Positions 10,542 through 22,272 of a stretch of DNA of 64,000 nucleotides are shown one piece after another. The stretch is taken from positions 561,471 through 625,470 of the forward strand of contig JAGGNK010008781.1 of NCBI GenBank assembly GCA_017590115.1. Direction: 5' to 3'. The translations under genes and the position numbers were made by a program. Within the stretch, counting starts at the first letter, position 1. Each line of letters begins with the position of its first letter. This DNA is from Montifringilla adamsi. Its lineage: Eukaryota; Chordata; Aves; Passeriformes; Passeridae. The notes beneath the pieces were generated by a model that saw only the letters and a list, made by a program, of their open reading frames with translations, was not told where the DNA came from and searched no databases.

Positions 10542-13500
10542 GGAAGCTGCTGGATTTTTTTAGTGGGTTGCTGCTGCAAATGTCTGCTGTGGTGGCTGGA
10601 AGCACAGAGGTTCCCTTTCCATGGGGCTTCCCTCTGATTCCATGGATGGGGGAGCAAAAGGCAGGGCCCACTCGTAGCTGGGTGGAAGGTCTGGTCCTCC
10701 TTATTTTGTATGAATATAAATTCTTGCAGTCAAATCCGTGCATTTAAGAGTGCAGTCACATAGGCTGAGATATTATTTTGCTGTGCACACAGCTATGGCA
10801 TGAAACCTGATCTGCAAATCTGAGGGCTGTAAATATGCCATGGATTTTGAAGGGAGTTGTCTGGTTGTGAGGAATGTGCTCCTTCCATTACCAGTTATGT
10901 CAGCTGACAGCTGGACTCACAACTGAGTCACAGAACAATAAAACAGCACCTAATTATTAGAGGGAGTCAGGCACAGAGGGAGACCTGCTTTGACATTTGC
11001 CCATTTATGACTTAAATATTATGGCTCTCCAGCAGCAGGAGACATAAAAAGCACCTATTATCCAGTTTTCCTTTTGTATAAGCAAAATAATGCTCTTGAT
11101 ACACACTACAGCTCTTCTAATGAAAGAGTCACAGGAAATAAATTTGCTGAAGAAAAATGAGATGCCAAATGCAAATGTTTCTGTCTGTAGAACACAGAAA
11201 TCATGAGGCTTGAGGTGAGTGTAGCCTCAAGAACTGCATTCATTTCCCCGTGAACATGAATATTTCGGTTTGGAATTCTTACTTGAATCGAATAGTAGCA
11301 GAGTGTTGGTATAAAAGCAAGGTGAAGTTCCTTCTGCTGTGTTCAGAGCCCATTTTCCAGGCTGAGTGGTGACTGCTAGTCTCTCACTAGCCCTTCATGT
11401 GTTCACACAAACCCAGCTGCTGCCCACAGTTGTGTGTGGATCATAAACTCCAGCTTCTCTGTGTGCCACAGCTGAGCTCATTCATGAGCCTCAGAAGGGA
11501 CCCACACAAAAATCCTGAGCGTGAACAGCAGGTAGCTGACCGTGGTCACCCTTGGGTAGGCCAGGCAAAGAGGGGACACTCAGTGCCCACAGAGGGGCTC
11601 TGGGCACTCCTCAGCCCCCTGGTTCTCTGCCCTGGCTGCAGCTCCCTCAGCTCTGTCTCTCCTCAGTAACAAAACATTGAAATGCTCTGAAATTATGATA
11701 AGTGCAAAGTCAGATTCTTTTGTTTTCTTTTTGATTCAGGAGCCCTTCAGGTGGTTCTTTGAGCGTTGCACGGTATTTCAGGTCACACCCTGCCTTGCTG
11801 CTGGAGTTGTGCTGCTCCATCAGTGCCCCTAGAGTGGCTCACACCCAATGGAAATGCAGCTGACCGCGAGCCACAGGAACCTGCAGGGGCTGCAGCCACG
11901 ACGTGCCTCCCTAGTGAGAACTGCAGCGATTATTGGGATCATTTCAGTCCCACAGATCTCTCCTGTACAGACAGGAATTTACTACAGCTTTGCCCTTGCA
12001 GCCCATTGCAATATTTACTTTTTGCACTTCTGGAAGAAAGGCCCAGTCTCACTTGCCATTCTCCCAGGGGATGACTCAGTGAGTCAGAAAGTGGAACAGC
12101 ATTTGGGCCAAAACCCAGCGTATTTCAAAACAGTCTGCTGTTATTGGTGTACCTGTCAAAGGTCTTTGCAATTCTTTTAACTGAAAATTATTCTGGCTTC
12201 TTCAGCTTCATCACAACTTAATCGTATAATAAGACAACATTCATTAAAATTAAGAAAATATTAGTTAGACTGAAACCTAATTGAAACCAGTCCTTGATGT
12301 TATAAGAGCTGTACACCATTTTTAAGATATAATTGATGTCATGGTGATTTATTTAATCTATGCACAGATTTTGCTAAATCTTTTAAACACTTTACATTTT
12401 TCTTTTTAGGGAACAGATCATCAGAGTGGAGGGATTTCTGCAGTTTAGTTCACACACATTTTATGGTCAACTTCGTTTCAAGTTCTGTTATGCAGAATAG
12501 TAAATACCTCTTGGTTCTGTTCATGCAGTGGTTGGGGTTGGTCTGAGCTGTGAGCTCTGAAGTGCCATTGATTGCCTGCACACAACAACAGTCTGGTAGT
12601 CAGATGTCCCACATTTGTGAAATGAATCAGTGCATTTCAGCTGGATTTGGGTCCCAGTCAGAGCAGCATTTGTAGCGTTGGCATTTTTGATCTGTCATAT
12701 CAGCTGTAAGAGAAAACAAGGATGAAGTCCTCTTCATGATTTGCTTTTAAAACGTAATTGATTTCTACAGCCAAGTGCATTAATCATGGTTGGTTACTTA
12801 ACAGAAGTTTCAGATTTGTGAAGTACTTTTTGAAGTGAGCGTTACCCCCGTGTTTTCCTTAAGAATGATTCTTTCCAGCCAGGCTGCATGGGGCTACCAA
12901 AGCAGTGGGGTTTTATCCTCAAGCCAGAGAGAAGTGGGTCAGCTGGGGCTGGGCTCTTGATTTCTGCAGCATGTCTGACATGCAGTCCCTGGAGAGCCCC
13001 AGTGAGATCACAACTCCCAGTTCCTACAGCAATGAATACATTACTTAAGGGCTGCTTACACCGAGGGTTTGGCAATATCTTTTTTTGCAATATCTCTGCA
13101 CACGAGCATGTCCTTTGGCATTTTACCCTTACACGAATGATGCCGCTGTCAAATCTTTGTTCAGGCAGAGAAAAAGTAATTTCTTATTTTTCGTATTTCA
13201 GCACTCAAGGATGACCTGCTCCTGAATGCAGGCTCATCTCTTCCCCTTGCTGACTGCACTGGAGATGTCACTGCTGCTGTGCTCCTCACTCCTTCCCCGG
13301 AGGGAAAACTCTCTCCTGGGTCAGGATTTAGCTGCAGAGAGGAAGTAAGAACTGAAGGAACTAAGGAAAGGAATGGCAGCTCCATTTTAGTTGGATAAAA
13401 GGCTGAGACATACCTATCTCTCACATCAAGCAGAGATTAAACAGAAAAGGCAACACGAAATAGGGATGAAATAATTTTTCACAGAGTGCTCTCTCAGCAT

Positions 13501-15092
13501 AAAGGAATTTAAAGGAAATTATGTCTGTAGGATGCCATGGAACAGTGGCAGAGCTGTGCAGCTGTGGCAGAAGAAAAGCAGCGGTGGGTTCAGAGGAAGT
13601 TTTGGGGGTACATGGCCTGAGTGGAAACAGCCTTTGCTTGATTTGAAAATCCCAATGGTCTCATGCTCAGATTTCACAAACCCCTTCATGAGAAGAGAGA
13701 GGTTCGTTGAGGAGATACTTGGAGTTGTTTTTCCTCAGGATTTTTCCTCCCCACAGTTTCTGGTGGCCTGAGCAGAGCTGTGGCCCGGGGCCAGCTGGGA
13801 GAGGTGACTTTGCAGGTGTCCTGCAGGCACAGCCCTGCTGAGGGCTCCTCCCGGGAAATCCTCCCTCCTTTGTGACACGGTGCTGTGCAGCAACTCGCAG
13901 GAGAAGCCTTGGAATAACCAAGTGATGGCCAAACCGTGCAGGCTGATCAGCGAGGTGAAGATCTGCAGCCCTGGCGAGGGGAGGACAGGTCTGTGACATT
14001 ATCAGCCTCAGCTCTCTGTCCAAGAAGGAAATCATTTGCTACTGAGAAATGCATTTTAATCCCTTGCATCAATATTAATTTCATTCAAGGAAACAAAATG
14101 ACTCCACAAGCTTATAAAGATGGGTAGGAACGGTGATCATTTCCAAAAACATGCTTGTACTGCCGATTTCCCAAGACCTGGGTCCCCTAGTGCCAAAACC
14201 GTGCACTGCTGTGTGCCTGTGGCCCTGATGCTTTATGTATGAGAAGGTAACGGATTGTGCTTCTAAAAGGAAAAACGGGAACAATATTAAATTATTCTCC
14301 CACTTAATTAAAAGCATAATTATTAAAGGAACAGCTAGATTGAGAACCCAGATTGCGTGAGCAGAAAAGTTCGGACGTTCAGCGCGTGCTCTCCTCGGCT
14401 CAGCCGCGGGATCCTGCCTGAGCAGCGCTGCTGCTGCTGCCCTGGAACCTGGGCCAGGTTACAGCAATAATTGCAAGCCCCCCAGGAGCCCAGCTCAGAA
14501 ATTTTTGTATGTTCTCAGGAGACAAAGATGAGTGATCATCAAAGGCAGAGGAACACAGCATGACTGTCATAAGCCTGAAGTTACAACTTAGACATGCAAT
14601 AGAAAATATCACTGGTACCTCTCCAGTGCATAGCCTGTAGTAATTAAAAACTTGATCCCTGCTGTTTTATCATCTCATTAGCAATGGGGGCACAAGACTT
14701 TTATCCTTGTTTGTCAGGAATCAAACATACCAGAGGAACTCTGATTATAAATTGATGAAAGTAAAGTTAAACTTTTAAATAAGAGCAGTTTCAGTTCACA
14801 ATGTTTTGAAAGCTGATGAAAGAGATCTCATTTTGGTAAAAAATAATACCCAAGTCCAGCACAGACAGTAGAGGTCAGTGCTGGGAATAGGACATGCAAG
14901 GGCATTTGGAAAGGGCATGCACTTGTAAAATGTACTGGGTGAGAAGGAAATACAAGCCCTTCCTGATAGTTCTGATACAACAGGTTTGAAACCTGTGAAA
15001 AATTTTAACTCTCCAAGCATTACACAAAGCTCAGGCCTGTGCCAGTTTTCCTTGCACAGAGTTCGTGGGCAGAGGGTGCTGTGCCAGTGAGT
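10542..15092. other. Intergenic DNA, no gene recognised
   Basis: Unique sequence of average composition. AT-rich parts at about 10900-11200 and 12180-12840 contain homeodomain-like sites and could be conserved non-coding elements. No open frame exceeds about 125 codons, and none resembles a known protein. No RNA gene or mobile element was recognised. Confidence 0.55.
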
Positions 15093-15216
15093 GCAGTGCT
15101 GGTGTGTTCCTGTGTGTGACAAACTCTGTTAGAGCAGTGCTGGTGTGTTCCTGTTCATGACAAACTCTGTTAGAGCAGTGCTGGTGTGCTCCTGTGTGTG
15201 ACAAACTCTATTTGAG
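15093..15216. repeat. 41-bp tandem triplication
   Basis: Three copies start at 15093, 15134 and 15175 with the shared phrase gcagtgctggtg and then acaaactct. They differ by a few substitutions (tgtgtgtgac against tgttcatgac). Confidence 0.9.
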
Positions 15217-17307
15217 CAGCAGCAGTGTTGCCTTCCCTCACACACGTTGCCAACAACCTGCTCAGCATTTGTTTCAACCCTGCAGGGTTCTGTGTAATTG
15301 AAAGCCTCTTGAAATCAATGCAGAAGATCCTAGTTGGGTTTGAATCAGTCCCTTCAAGGAGAATTCTTCAAGTAGCTCCACCATGGCTCTGTGTTTTCAG
15401 AAATATTGTCACTTTATTGCATTTTAATGAATTCCTGACCTGAGCAGTGCCCAGCATTGAACTGGGCAGAGGCAAATTTGGTGGGAGAGGACTGACGGTA
15501 TCATTCTTTTCTTTTGTTTGATACCATCTGAAATCACATTTTTCCCCCCTTTTTTTCTCCCATGAATCTCTGTTTTTCCTTCCCTTTCTTCTTCTTCTTA
15601 AGATCTGTGCCTCTGCTGTCGGAGGTCTAACAGGGGAATGTGTCTGAGGCTCTGTGCTGATTTTATTAACAAGTTCTTTATCCCAATGAAAAAGCTGGAC
15701 CTGTGTCTTTTCATACTGAGTAGGAAGCCACCCTTGATGTTTTGGGTCATTATCAGGAAGGATACCATTCATTATTTCAGAGCAATGGTGAATCCAAAGT
15801 AAAGAATCTGAATAATTTTTTCTTTCAGCCTGGCAAAAGACAGGTCCTTTAAGCCAAGAAGACTAATCAAGAACTCAAGGACTTTTTTCAAGTCACAAGG
15901 CAAGCAATGAGAAACAAAGCAGAAATGATGATATAGTAACTCATTATTTCACTGTGATTACTTCATGGGCAATAAAGTTATCAGATCCAGCAGAATTCAT
16001 TATGTCTGAGCAAATGATCCATCAAAGACAGAAGAGAGTTACATGTTGAACCAGCTTCTCTCACAGAAAATTGTGTTTTTAAAATATTGTTTTTACAGCA
16101 GATAAGTGAGATGGTTCCTTAAACAATCTCTCAGGAGCATAAAAACTCAGACTTATTCCAAATGAACAATAAAGACCTAGCTAGAGAATTTTCTGTAAAG
16201 TTACAATGAAGGATTTATTTCTCAAGACAGAAAAAATGTACTTTAAATTTTGACCACTTAATTAAATTGAAATCGATCTCACAGAAAAGTGACAGAAGGG
16301 AAATCTATTTCAGAACTGAGCAAAGCTGACTTATTGAAGTCATTGTCACTATGCAAAGTGTGCAGGCAAGAATTTAATGGGACTCCACGAAGAAACAGAT
16401 AGTTCACTAAAAGTTCTGTGAAATCACGAAAGTTCTGCTCTTATTTTTTCGAATTGCAGTTTTTGAAGGGATGTGAAGCTTTCTACCTCAGGGCCCAGCT
16501 CAGGCTCCAAGGGCTGTGGCTTGGGCAGAAATCTGTCCCGCAGGCAGGGTGCCCTGGGCTGGGAGCTGCAGCGTTCCTCTCCCCTCCCAGCAGCATCTGC
16601 CCCAGCTGCAGCTCCAGCCTGAGCAGAGGGCAGCTGTGCCTGTGCTCAAATGGCAGCAGAGCTCAGCAGGGGGACAGCTCTTGGAGCACGGGGATGTTTA
16701 GGGAGAGTTCTGCAGGGGTGTTCTCCCAAATGGACAAACAGATAAGAGGAAACACATTACAGAAAAAAGGAATATTTACAGATTCCTGCAAACACAGTTA
16801 CAGTGTGTGGAACAGAATTGGTGGTTCAGCTGCTAAAGAAAGATGAGGCAGATGCTGCTTGCCCTGGGATTTGGAATGTTGAGTTTCCCCCCAGGCTGCC
16901 CACAGGAGATGCCACAGAGGACTGCCTGCCCTGGCAGTGCCCAGGTTCTGTGGGCACAGAAGCCAAGGATGCTCCAAGCCCTGCCAGGACGAGTGGCACT
17001 CACAGAGCTCCAGCCTGGACAGCATCTGCTGCCCTGCCCTGCCCTTGGCATCGGCCCTGAGATGGGAATGCACACTGCTGGGAGCACGGAGAGCCTGTGG
17101 CCTCTGGGAGCAGCACTTCCCGGGCTTTTCGGGCTCCCAGGAGGAGGAGGAGGCAGAGCAGGAGTGCAGATGGACCCGAGCCCGGTCCCCGGTCATTCCT
17201 GATCCCTGCCCGCCCTGGGACCCGCCTGCCCTGGCTGTTCCCTTGGGCATCAACAGCAAACCCCGCTGGCCCGGGATTCCAGAGTGCCTGCAGCACTGCA
17301 GGGCACT
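15217..17307. other. Intergenic DNA, no gene recognised
   Basis: The segment at 15780-16420 is AT rich and unique, and could contain conserved non-coding sequence. The segment at 16480-17300 is GC rich with overlapping open frames on both strands and no recognisable protein. No mobile element was identified. Confidence 0.55.
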
Positions 17308-17629
17308 GAGCCCTGCCTGAACCCAGGGGCTGCTGAGCCCACCTAAAACCCAGGGGCTGCTGAGCCCACCTAAACCCAGGGGCTGCTGAGCCCTGCCTAA
17401 ACCCAGGGGCTGCTGAGCCCTGCCTGAACCCAGGGGCTGCTGAGCCCTGCCTAAACCCAGGGGCTGCTGAGCCCACCTAAAACCCAGGGGCTGCTGAGCC
17501 CTGCCTGAACCCAGGGGCTGCTGAGCCCTGCCTAAACCCAGGGGCTGCTGAGCCCTGCCTGAACCCAGGGGCTGCTGAGCCCACCTAAACCCAGGGGCTG
17601 CTGAGCCCTGCCTGAACCCAGGGACTGCT
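17308..17629. repeat. 27-bp minisatellite, 12 units
   Basis: Twelve units share cccaggggctgctgagccc and differ in the linker. With linkers tgcctgaa (a), acctaaaa (b), acctaaa (c) and tgcctaaa (d), the order is a-b-c-d-a-d-b-a-d-a-c-a. Type c is one base shorter. The 27-bp period keeps minus-strand frames open and creates a spurious 314-codon frame (16798-17742) with a nine-residue repeat. Confidence 0.93.
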
Positions 17630-20184
17630 TTCCAGGAGGATTTCTCCCAAAGTTGTTTTTCTCCTTTCACTACCCGACAAGTGGTCCAGATTAAGGCTTG
17701 AGTGCTTCCTGCAAATATGGAATGCCTGCAAAAATAAAACACATCTTAAACAGGGTGAGGACTGGGTCAAGTCTATCTGCTGTAACAACTGTTTGAGCTG
17801 AGCAGAGCACAGAACAAAGTCTGGAGTACAGATCTCTTTCTATAAACAAACTATAAACATTGTCATGGAGAAACTGAAGAAGTCTCTTAAAATCATATAT
17901 GTACCAGCAACATATAAATCAGGCCTACCATGTAGCAAGTAAAACAAATGCTATTATTACCTTTTATTTTCTTTTTTGGCACTGCTATTATTTAAAATAT
18001 GTCTCTTTCTTCTGAGATGAGGAGAAACACTTCATTCCCAGGCACAGAGGAGAATTTCAGAGATAAATATGTTTCTGACTCACCTAAATCAAAGCTGACC
18101 CTGTGGTTGAAGCTGGTGAAAAAAAAAAAAAGAAAAAAAAAAAGAAAAAAGAAAGTAAAAGAAAACTGTTCCCCTTCTCTGTAAGCGGAAAAGAAACTTC
18201 AGCAGAGATAGTGTAAGAAAGGAAAGCAAGATTGCTCACCCCTGACCAGCTCTTTTAGGATCTTATCATTAATAGAACATTTAACAGGCAGCTGTCTCAA
18301 GCTGAACCAGCCATTCCCCTCCTGAAAAGTCTTTTTGCTTTGCCAAGCTTAAACGCCTTCTTTTCAAGATAAACGTTCCACAGAGTGAAGCATGAATTCA
18401 GTGAAAGTCACAGGGATGCAGCCAGGCTAGAGAGGGTGCTGAAACCCTCCTGGCCAAGGGCTGCTCCCGGGGCCTCTGGAGCCAGCTGGGTGCTGCAGCT
18501 CCCTCTGCCAGGGATGTTTGCTGACAAAACTCAGAATCAACTCCCTGCTGATGGCATCGGACAAGCCCCCCGTCCAGGAGGGACAGCCTTGTCCCTCCTG
18601 GGACACCCAGGGGACGTTCTTGTTCCTGCAGGCCTGCTCAGGTTCTGGCAGGGACACTGCTGGAGAATTTGTTCCCTGTCCTGTCCAACTGGGAACTCTG
18701 CCAGGAAGCTTGAGAGATGGAGCAAATGAATTTTTCAGGCCAGGAATTCCTTTTGTTAGGCAGGAGCCATTCCACCTTGGACAGATGCAGTTCACACAGC
18801 TGCTCAAATGGAATCATTGCATTTTGGGTTGTTTGCATTAGTTGCCATTATTTATTACACACACAGAGGAACACATTAGAAGAAAATAATTCAGGTTGAA
18901 CTCAGTTAAAACCAAGAAAATGCCAGGATCTGGGATGCTGGTGGAGCAGCATTAGCTTCCTGCTGTTCATACACGATGGCAGAGTTATAATTACAGAATT
19001 GCATTTTTTTCCAGAGAAGCCAGGCCTCCCCCAGTGGTTCAGGGCCTCCCTGTACCTCCAGGGCTCCTGTGTTGCCTCCACTTCATGGACACCTCTGGCA
19101 GGTTTGGGACAGGATTGTTCCTTCCCTGATGGACCTTCCTGCAGCACTTCTTCTAAACTCACACCTTCAGGCTCTGCGGGGACAAATAACAGCATTATTG
19201 CCACTTGGTTTGCCAGAATGTTTTGGATCCTTCATCTTAGTCCCAGAGAGGACTGAAGCAGTCGGCTGAGGTCACACATTTCAGGACAAACAGACACAGC
19301 TTGGCAGGACTCTGAGCAGCTGAAAGGTGGCTCATAATAGGAGGCATTGGGCACCCTGCCTTGCCAACAGTGCACCTGGCTCCATTTGCTGTTTTGTCAG
19401 GAAACGTGTGCTTCCTCTTGAAAAACACCCAAAAAGGATAATGGTCATGCCCTTTCCTCCTGCCCCAGAAATTTATGGACCAGCTCAGACAAATAAAAGA
19501 CATAGTTTGTTAGAAGTCAGGGGGACATTATCCATCACAGCAACAGTGTAATAGACTTCTCCTGAAAAGGGTTTGGAAGGAGGAATTTAAGACATCTGTC
19601 ATATTTGGCATATGCAAGAATGTATATACACCTTATGCAAACACTGGTGGATTACGTGTAAATTTTGTGATGAATGCTGAATGTGGCCCAGAGGGAATAG
19701 TTGGCAGAGATAATGGATAGAGGCATGACAGGGAGATGCTGGGTGAAATACACTTTGGGGAATGTAGCCAAATTTATTTGCAGTTGTTATGCCTGATGTA
19801 AGAAGAAAAAAACCTTCCCAGGGACAAACGGGAGATATCTGTTTAATTTGGTAATTCGGATTGGAACGGGCAGATCCAGGAGTGCTGCCTCAGGGGACTA
19901 AGTGACAACGGATCAAATGAAGCAGATACTTCCAACTACCCTGTGTTAGTACAGTTTGCATTTTAAAGATACCTGCTCCTTTTAGATGCACTGAACATTT
20001 CCCTAATAAAATTCCCAGCTGGTACTTTCTCGCAGCCAGGACAGGGAGAGCAGGGGCAGGAGCTGGAGCCCACTTTGCGTGGTCACTTTGCCTGCATTGC
20101 CTCCCTCTCACTGGAGGGACAGGGCTGGAGCTGTTTGTTCCTCTGGAAAGGAGGAAATCCCTTCCAGGCAGTGCGTTCTGCCTG
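17630..20184. other. Intergenic DNA, no gene recognised
   Basis: Unique sequence with an A-rich tract (annotated separately). Open frames are short and resemble nothing known. No RNA gene or mobile element is visible. Confidence 0.55.
18119..18165. repeat. A-rich simple sequence
   Basis: A run of A interrupted by single G residues. It could be a decayed retroposon tail, but no element body is recognised upstream. Confidence 0.85.
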
Positions 20185-20219
20185 TGCACACTCACACACA
20201 CTCACACACACACACACAC
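20185..20219. repeat. CA dinucleotide microsatellite
   Basis: Alternating CA with a few CTCA interruptions. Confidence 0.93.
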
Positions 20220-20310
20220 CCGAGCAGGGCTGAGCTCTCAGCACACCCTGAACCCATCCCAGGCAGCCCCGAGCCCTGCGTGCTCCTGCTGCTCCTCTGC
20301 CAGGCAGGGC

Positions 20311-20486
20311 ACCACAGGGGCACCACAGGGGCACCACAGTGGCACCAGAGTGGCACCACAGTGGCACCAGAGTGGCACCACAGGGGCACCACAGGGGCAC
20401 CACAGGGGCACCAGAGTGGCACCAGAGTGGCACCACAGGGGCACCACAGTGGCACCAGAGTGGCACCACAGGGGCACCACAGGGGC
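20311..20486. repeat. 11-bp minisatellite, 16 units
   Basis: Sixteen uninterrupted 11-bp units of three kinds: accacaggggc, accacagtggc and accagagtggc. In order they read 1,1,2,3,2,3,1,1,1,3,3,1,2,3,1,1 (1 = first kind, 2 = second, 3 = third). The fourth possible combination, accagag followed by ggggc, never occurs. Eleven is not a multiple of three, so each frame passes through all registers of the unit. None gives a stop on either strand, so all six frames stay open (66-196 codons including flanks). These frames are artefacts. Confidence 0.95.
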
Positions 20487-21990
20487 ACAGCCCCTGCACA
20501 GAGAGCTGGCCACAGACCTGTGTCACCCAGCAGCAGTGAGCTTTGATTGCCATGCACACAGACCCCGGCGCTGGGGAGGAATGGAAACAGAGCAGCAGCA
20601 GGGCAGGGCAGCAGGTGAGACATTTCTGGCTGGTGGGGGATCTGTTTCTTCTCCTGGGATGCATAAAGTCCATATTTCACCAGAGCTACTGCTGGTCCAA
20701 GCGCCCTGGCACGCTGGGAAAGCAGTGATTTGTATCTGAGCTGAAAGCACAGGGCAAACAGGAGCAGTGCTACAGACTTCAACCTCGTGCAGACACTGAC
20801 ACGATTTTTTGAGCAGCTTTTGCATGTCTGAGAACTGACATATTACTGGTAGCAGCACAAAAGGCCCCCTCTTTCAATAGCCGTTCCTCAGCAATCAGTG
20901 TCCAACCCTTAATGTTTTCTTTTGTTGAAAAAAAAATCAGAAAAACTAAAATAAACCACAATCTGGTTCTGTGCCAACAATATTAACCAGCTTCTTTTAG
21001 AGCCTTTGAAGTTAGCAGGGGGCATCCAATCATGTGGTGCAAGTAAAGAATGATACTTTAAGCGATTCCTTTTCATCCCTTTAACTTAATGAAAGATTAA
21101 TAGCCTTGTTATTTTTGTTTCTGCTTTATTTTTATATTCGGGGAGGGGGAGAATTTTTGGCACTTGTTGAAACTGAAATGTTGCCTATAATGATTTTATG
21201 GATCAGTGAAGCACTGAGTTGTTTGGGTGTTGGGTTTTTTCCCCTGTCTGTGAATCTTGTTTAACAATGCAAGGCACAAACAAAGTTACGTACTGTAAGT
21301 TCAGAAAAATAGCCATGCATTTGCTTTTGGGAAGCAGGAGGAAGAAGGGGGAAGGAAGCTTTTGGAGTGCACAGACCTAAAAGAAAAAGTGAGGGGGGGC
21401 TTAGGAATCTTTTCAGTGAAAGAGCTGAGGATTAGTTATAAAAATGTAATCCACTTCCTAGCGAAGAAAGCAGCTTTATGTCGCTGCTGGCTGTGCAGAT
21501 ACACTGTGGGCTGTAGAACCACCCTTTTTTGTACAGCTCCAAGCAGAGCCAACACGGCAGCATTCCTGCCTTGCCGTCACCATCCGGGGTGTAGGAGATG
21601 GGTAGGTAATTCTCTGTTTCCATTGCATGTCCCTCCTGGGGACAGCAGGGCTCCCAAATGCCTCCTAAAATGCGATTGCAGCCGCCTGCTCCCTCTGCTC
21701 CTGCCTGCCTGGGTTTGGCTGCACTGGGCAGTTCTGTGGTACCAGGTGTGGTACCTGTGGTACCAGGTGTGCAGCTGCAGGTGAGACGCGTGCTGAGCGC
21801 AGGGCGAGCACTGGGATGTTGTGGGACCTGCAAGAGTTTCATTTGAACAGCTGAGGGTCTGGCCAGACACATCCCTGAGCCTGCTCAGCATCAAAAGGGG
21901 AAGTGCAGCTGCAGCTTTTGGTGTTCTAGCTCAGATTTTGATTTTGAGCATGGGGAGGATGAATCCAATGAGGACCATGACAATTGAGCA
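20487..21990. other. Intergenic DNA, no gene recognised
   Basis: Unique sequence. A short ggtacc-rich micro-repeat lies at about 21737-21775. No open frame with recognisable protein content is present. Confidence 0.55.
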
Positions 21991-22016
21991 TAATAATAAT
22001 AATATTAATAATAATA
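21991..22016. repeat. AAT trinucleotide microsatellite
   Basis: About eight AAT/AATATT units. Confidence 0.88.
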
Positions 22017-22153
22017 CTCTGAATAAAGCTATTATAATCACCAAGTACAGTGTGATTTATAACTTTGGATCCCTCTACACACAATAAACCTGGGGCAGAG
22101 TGTGCATTTCCACTACAGCTTCAGCAAGATTTACCCTGAGTACATCTTTACCA

Positions 22154-22272
22154 TTATATCTATGTCTATCTATCTATCTATCTATATATACACACACACA
22201 CACACATACATGCACACATATATAAAATAGAAATCATAGCCATATCATTATAATATATATATATACATGCTT
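22154..22272. repeat. Compound microsatellite (TATC, TA, CA)
   Basis: A TATC tetranucleotide run passes into TA and then CA, followed after a short spacer by a further TA tract. This is simple-sequence DNA. Confidence 0.9.

Noticed and set aside
16798..17742. 314-codon minus-strand frame
   Set aside because: Its length depends on the 27-bp array, which supplies a nine-residue repeat. The flanking parts are not recognisable.
21737..21775. ggtacc-rich micro-repeat as a possible hairpin or operator
   Set aside because: Too short and imperfect to separate from simple local duplication.
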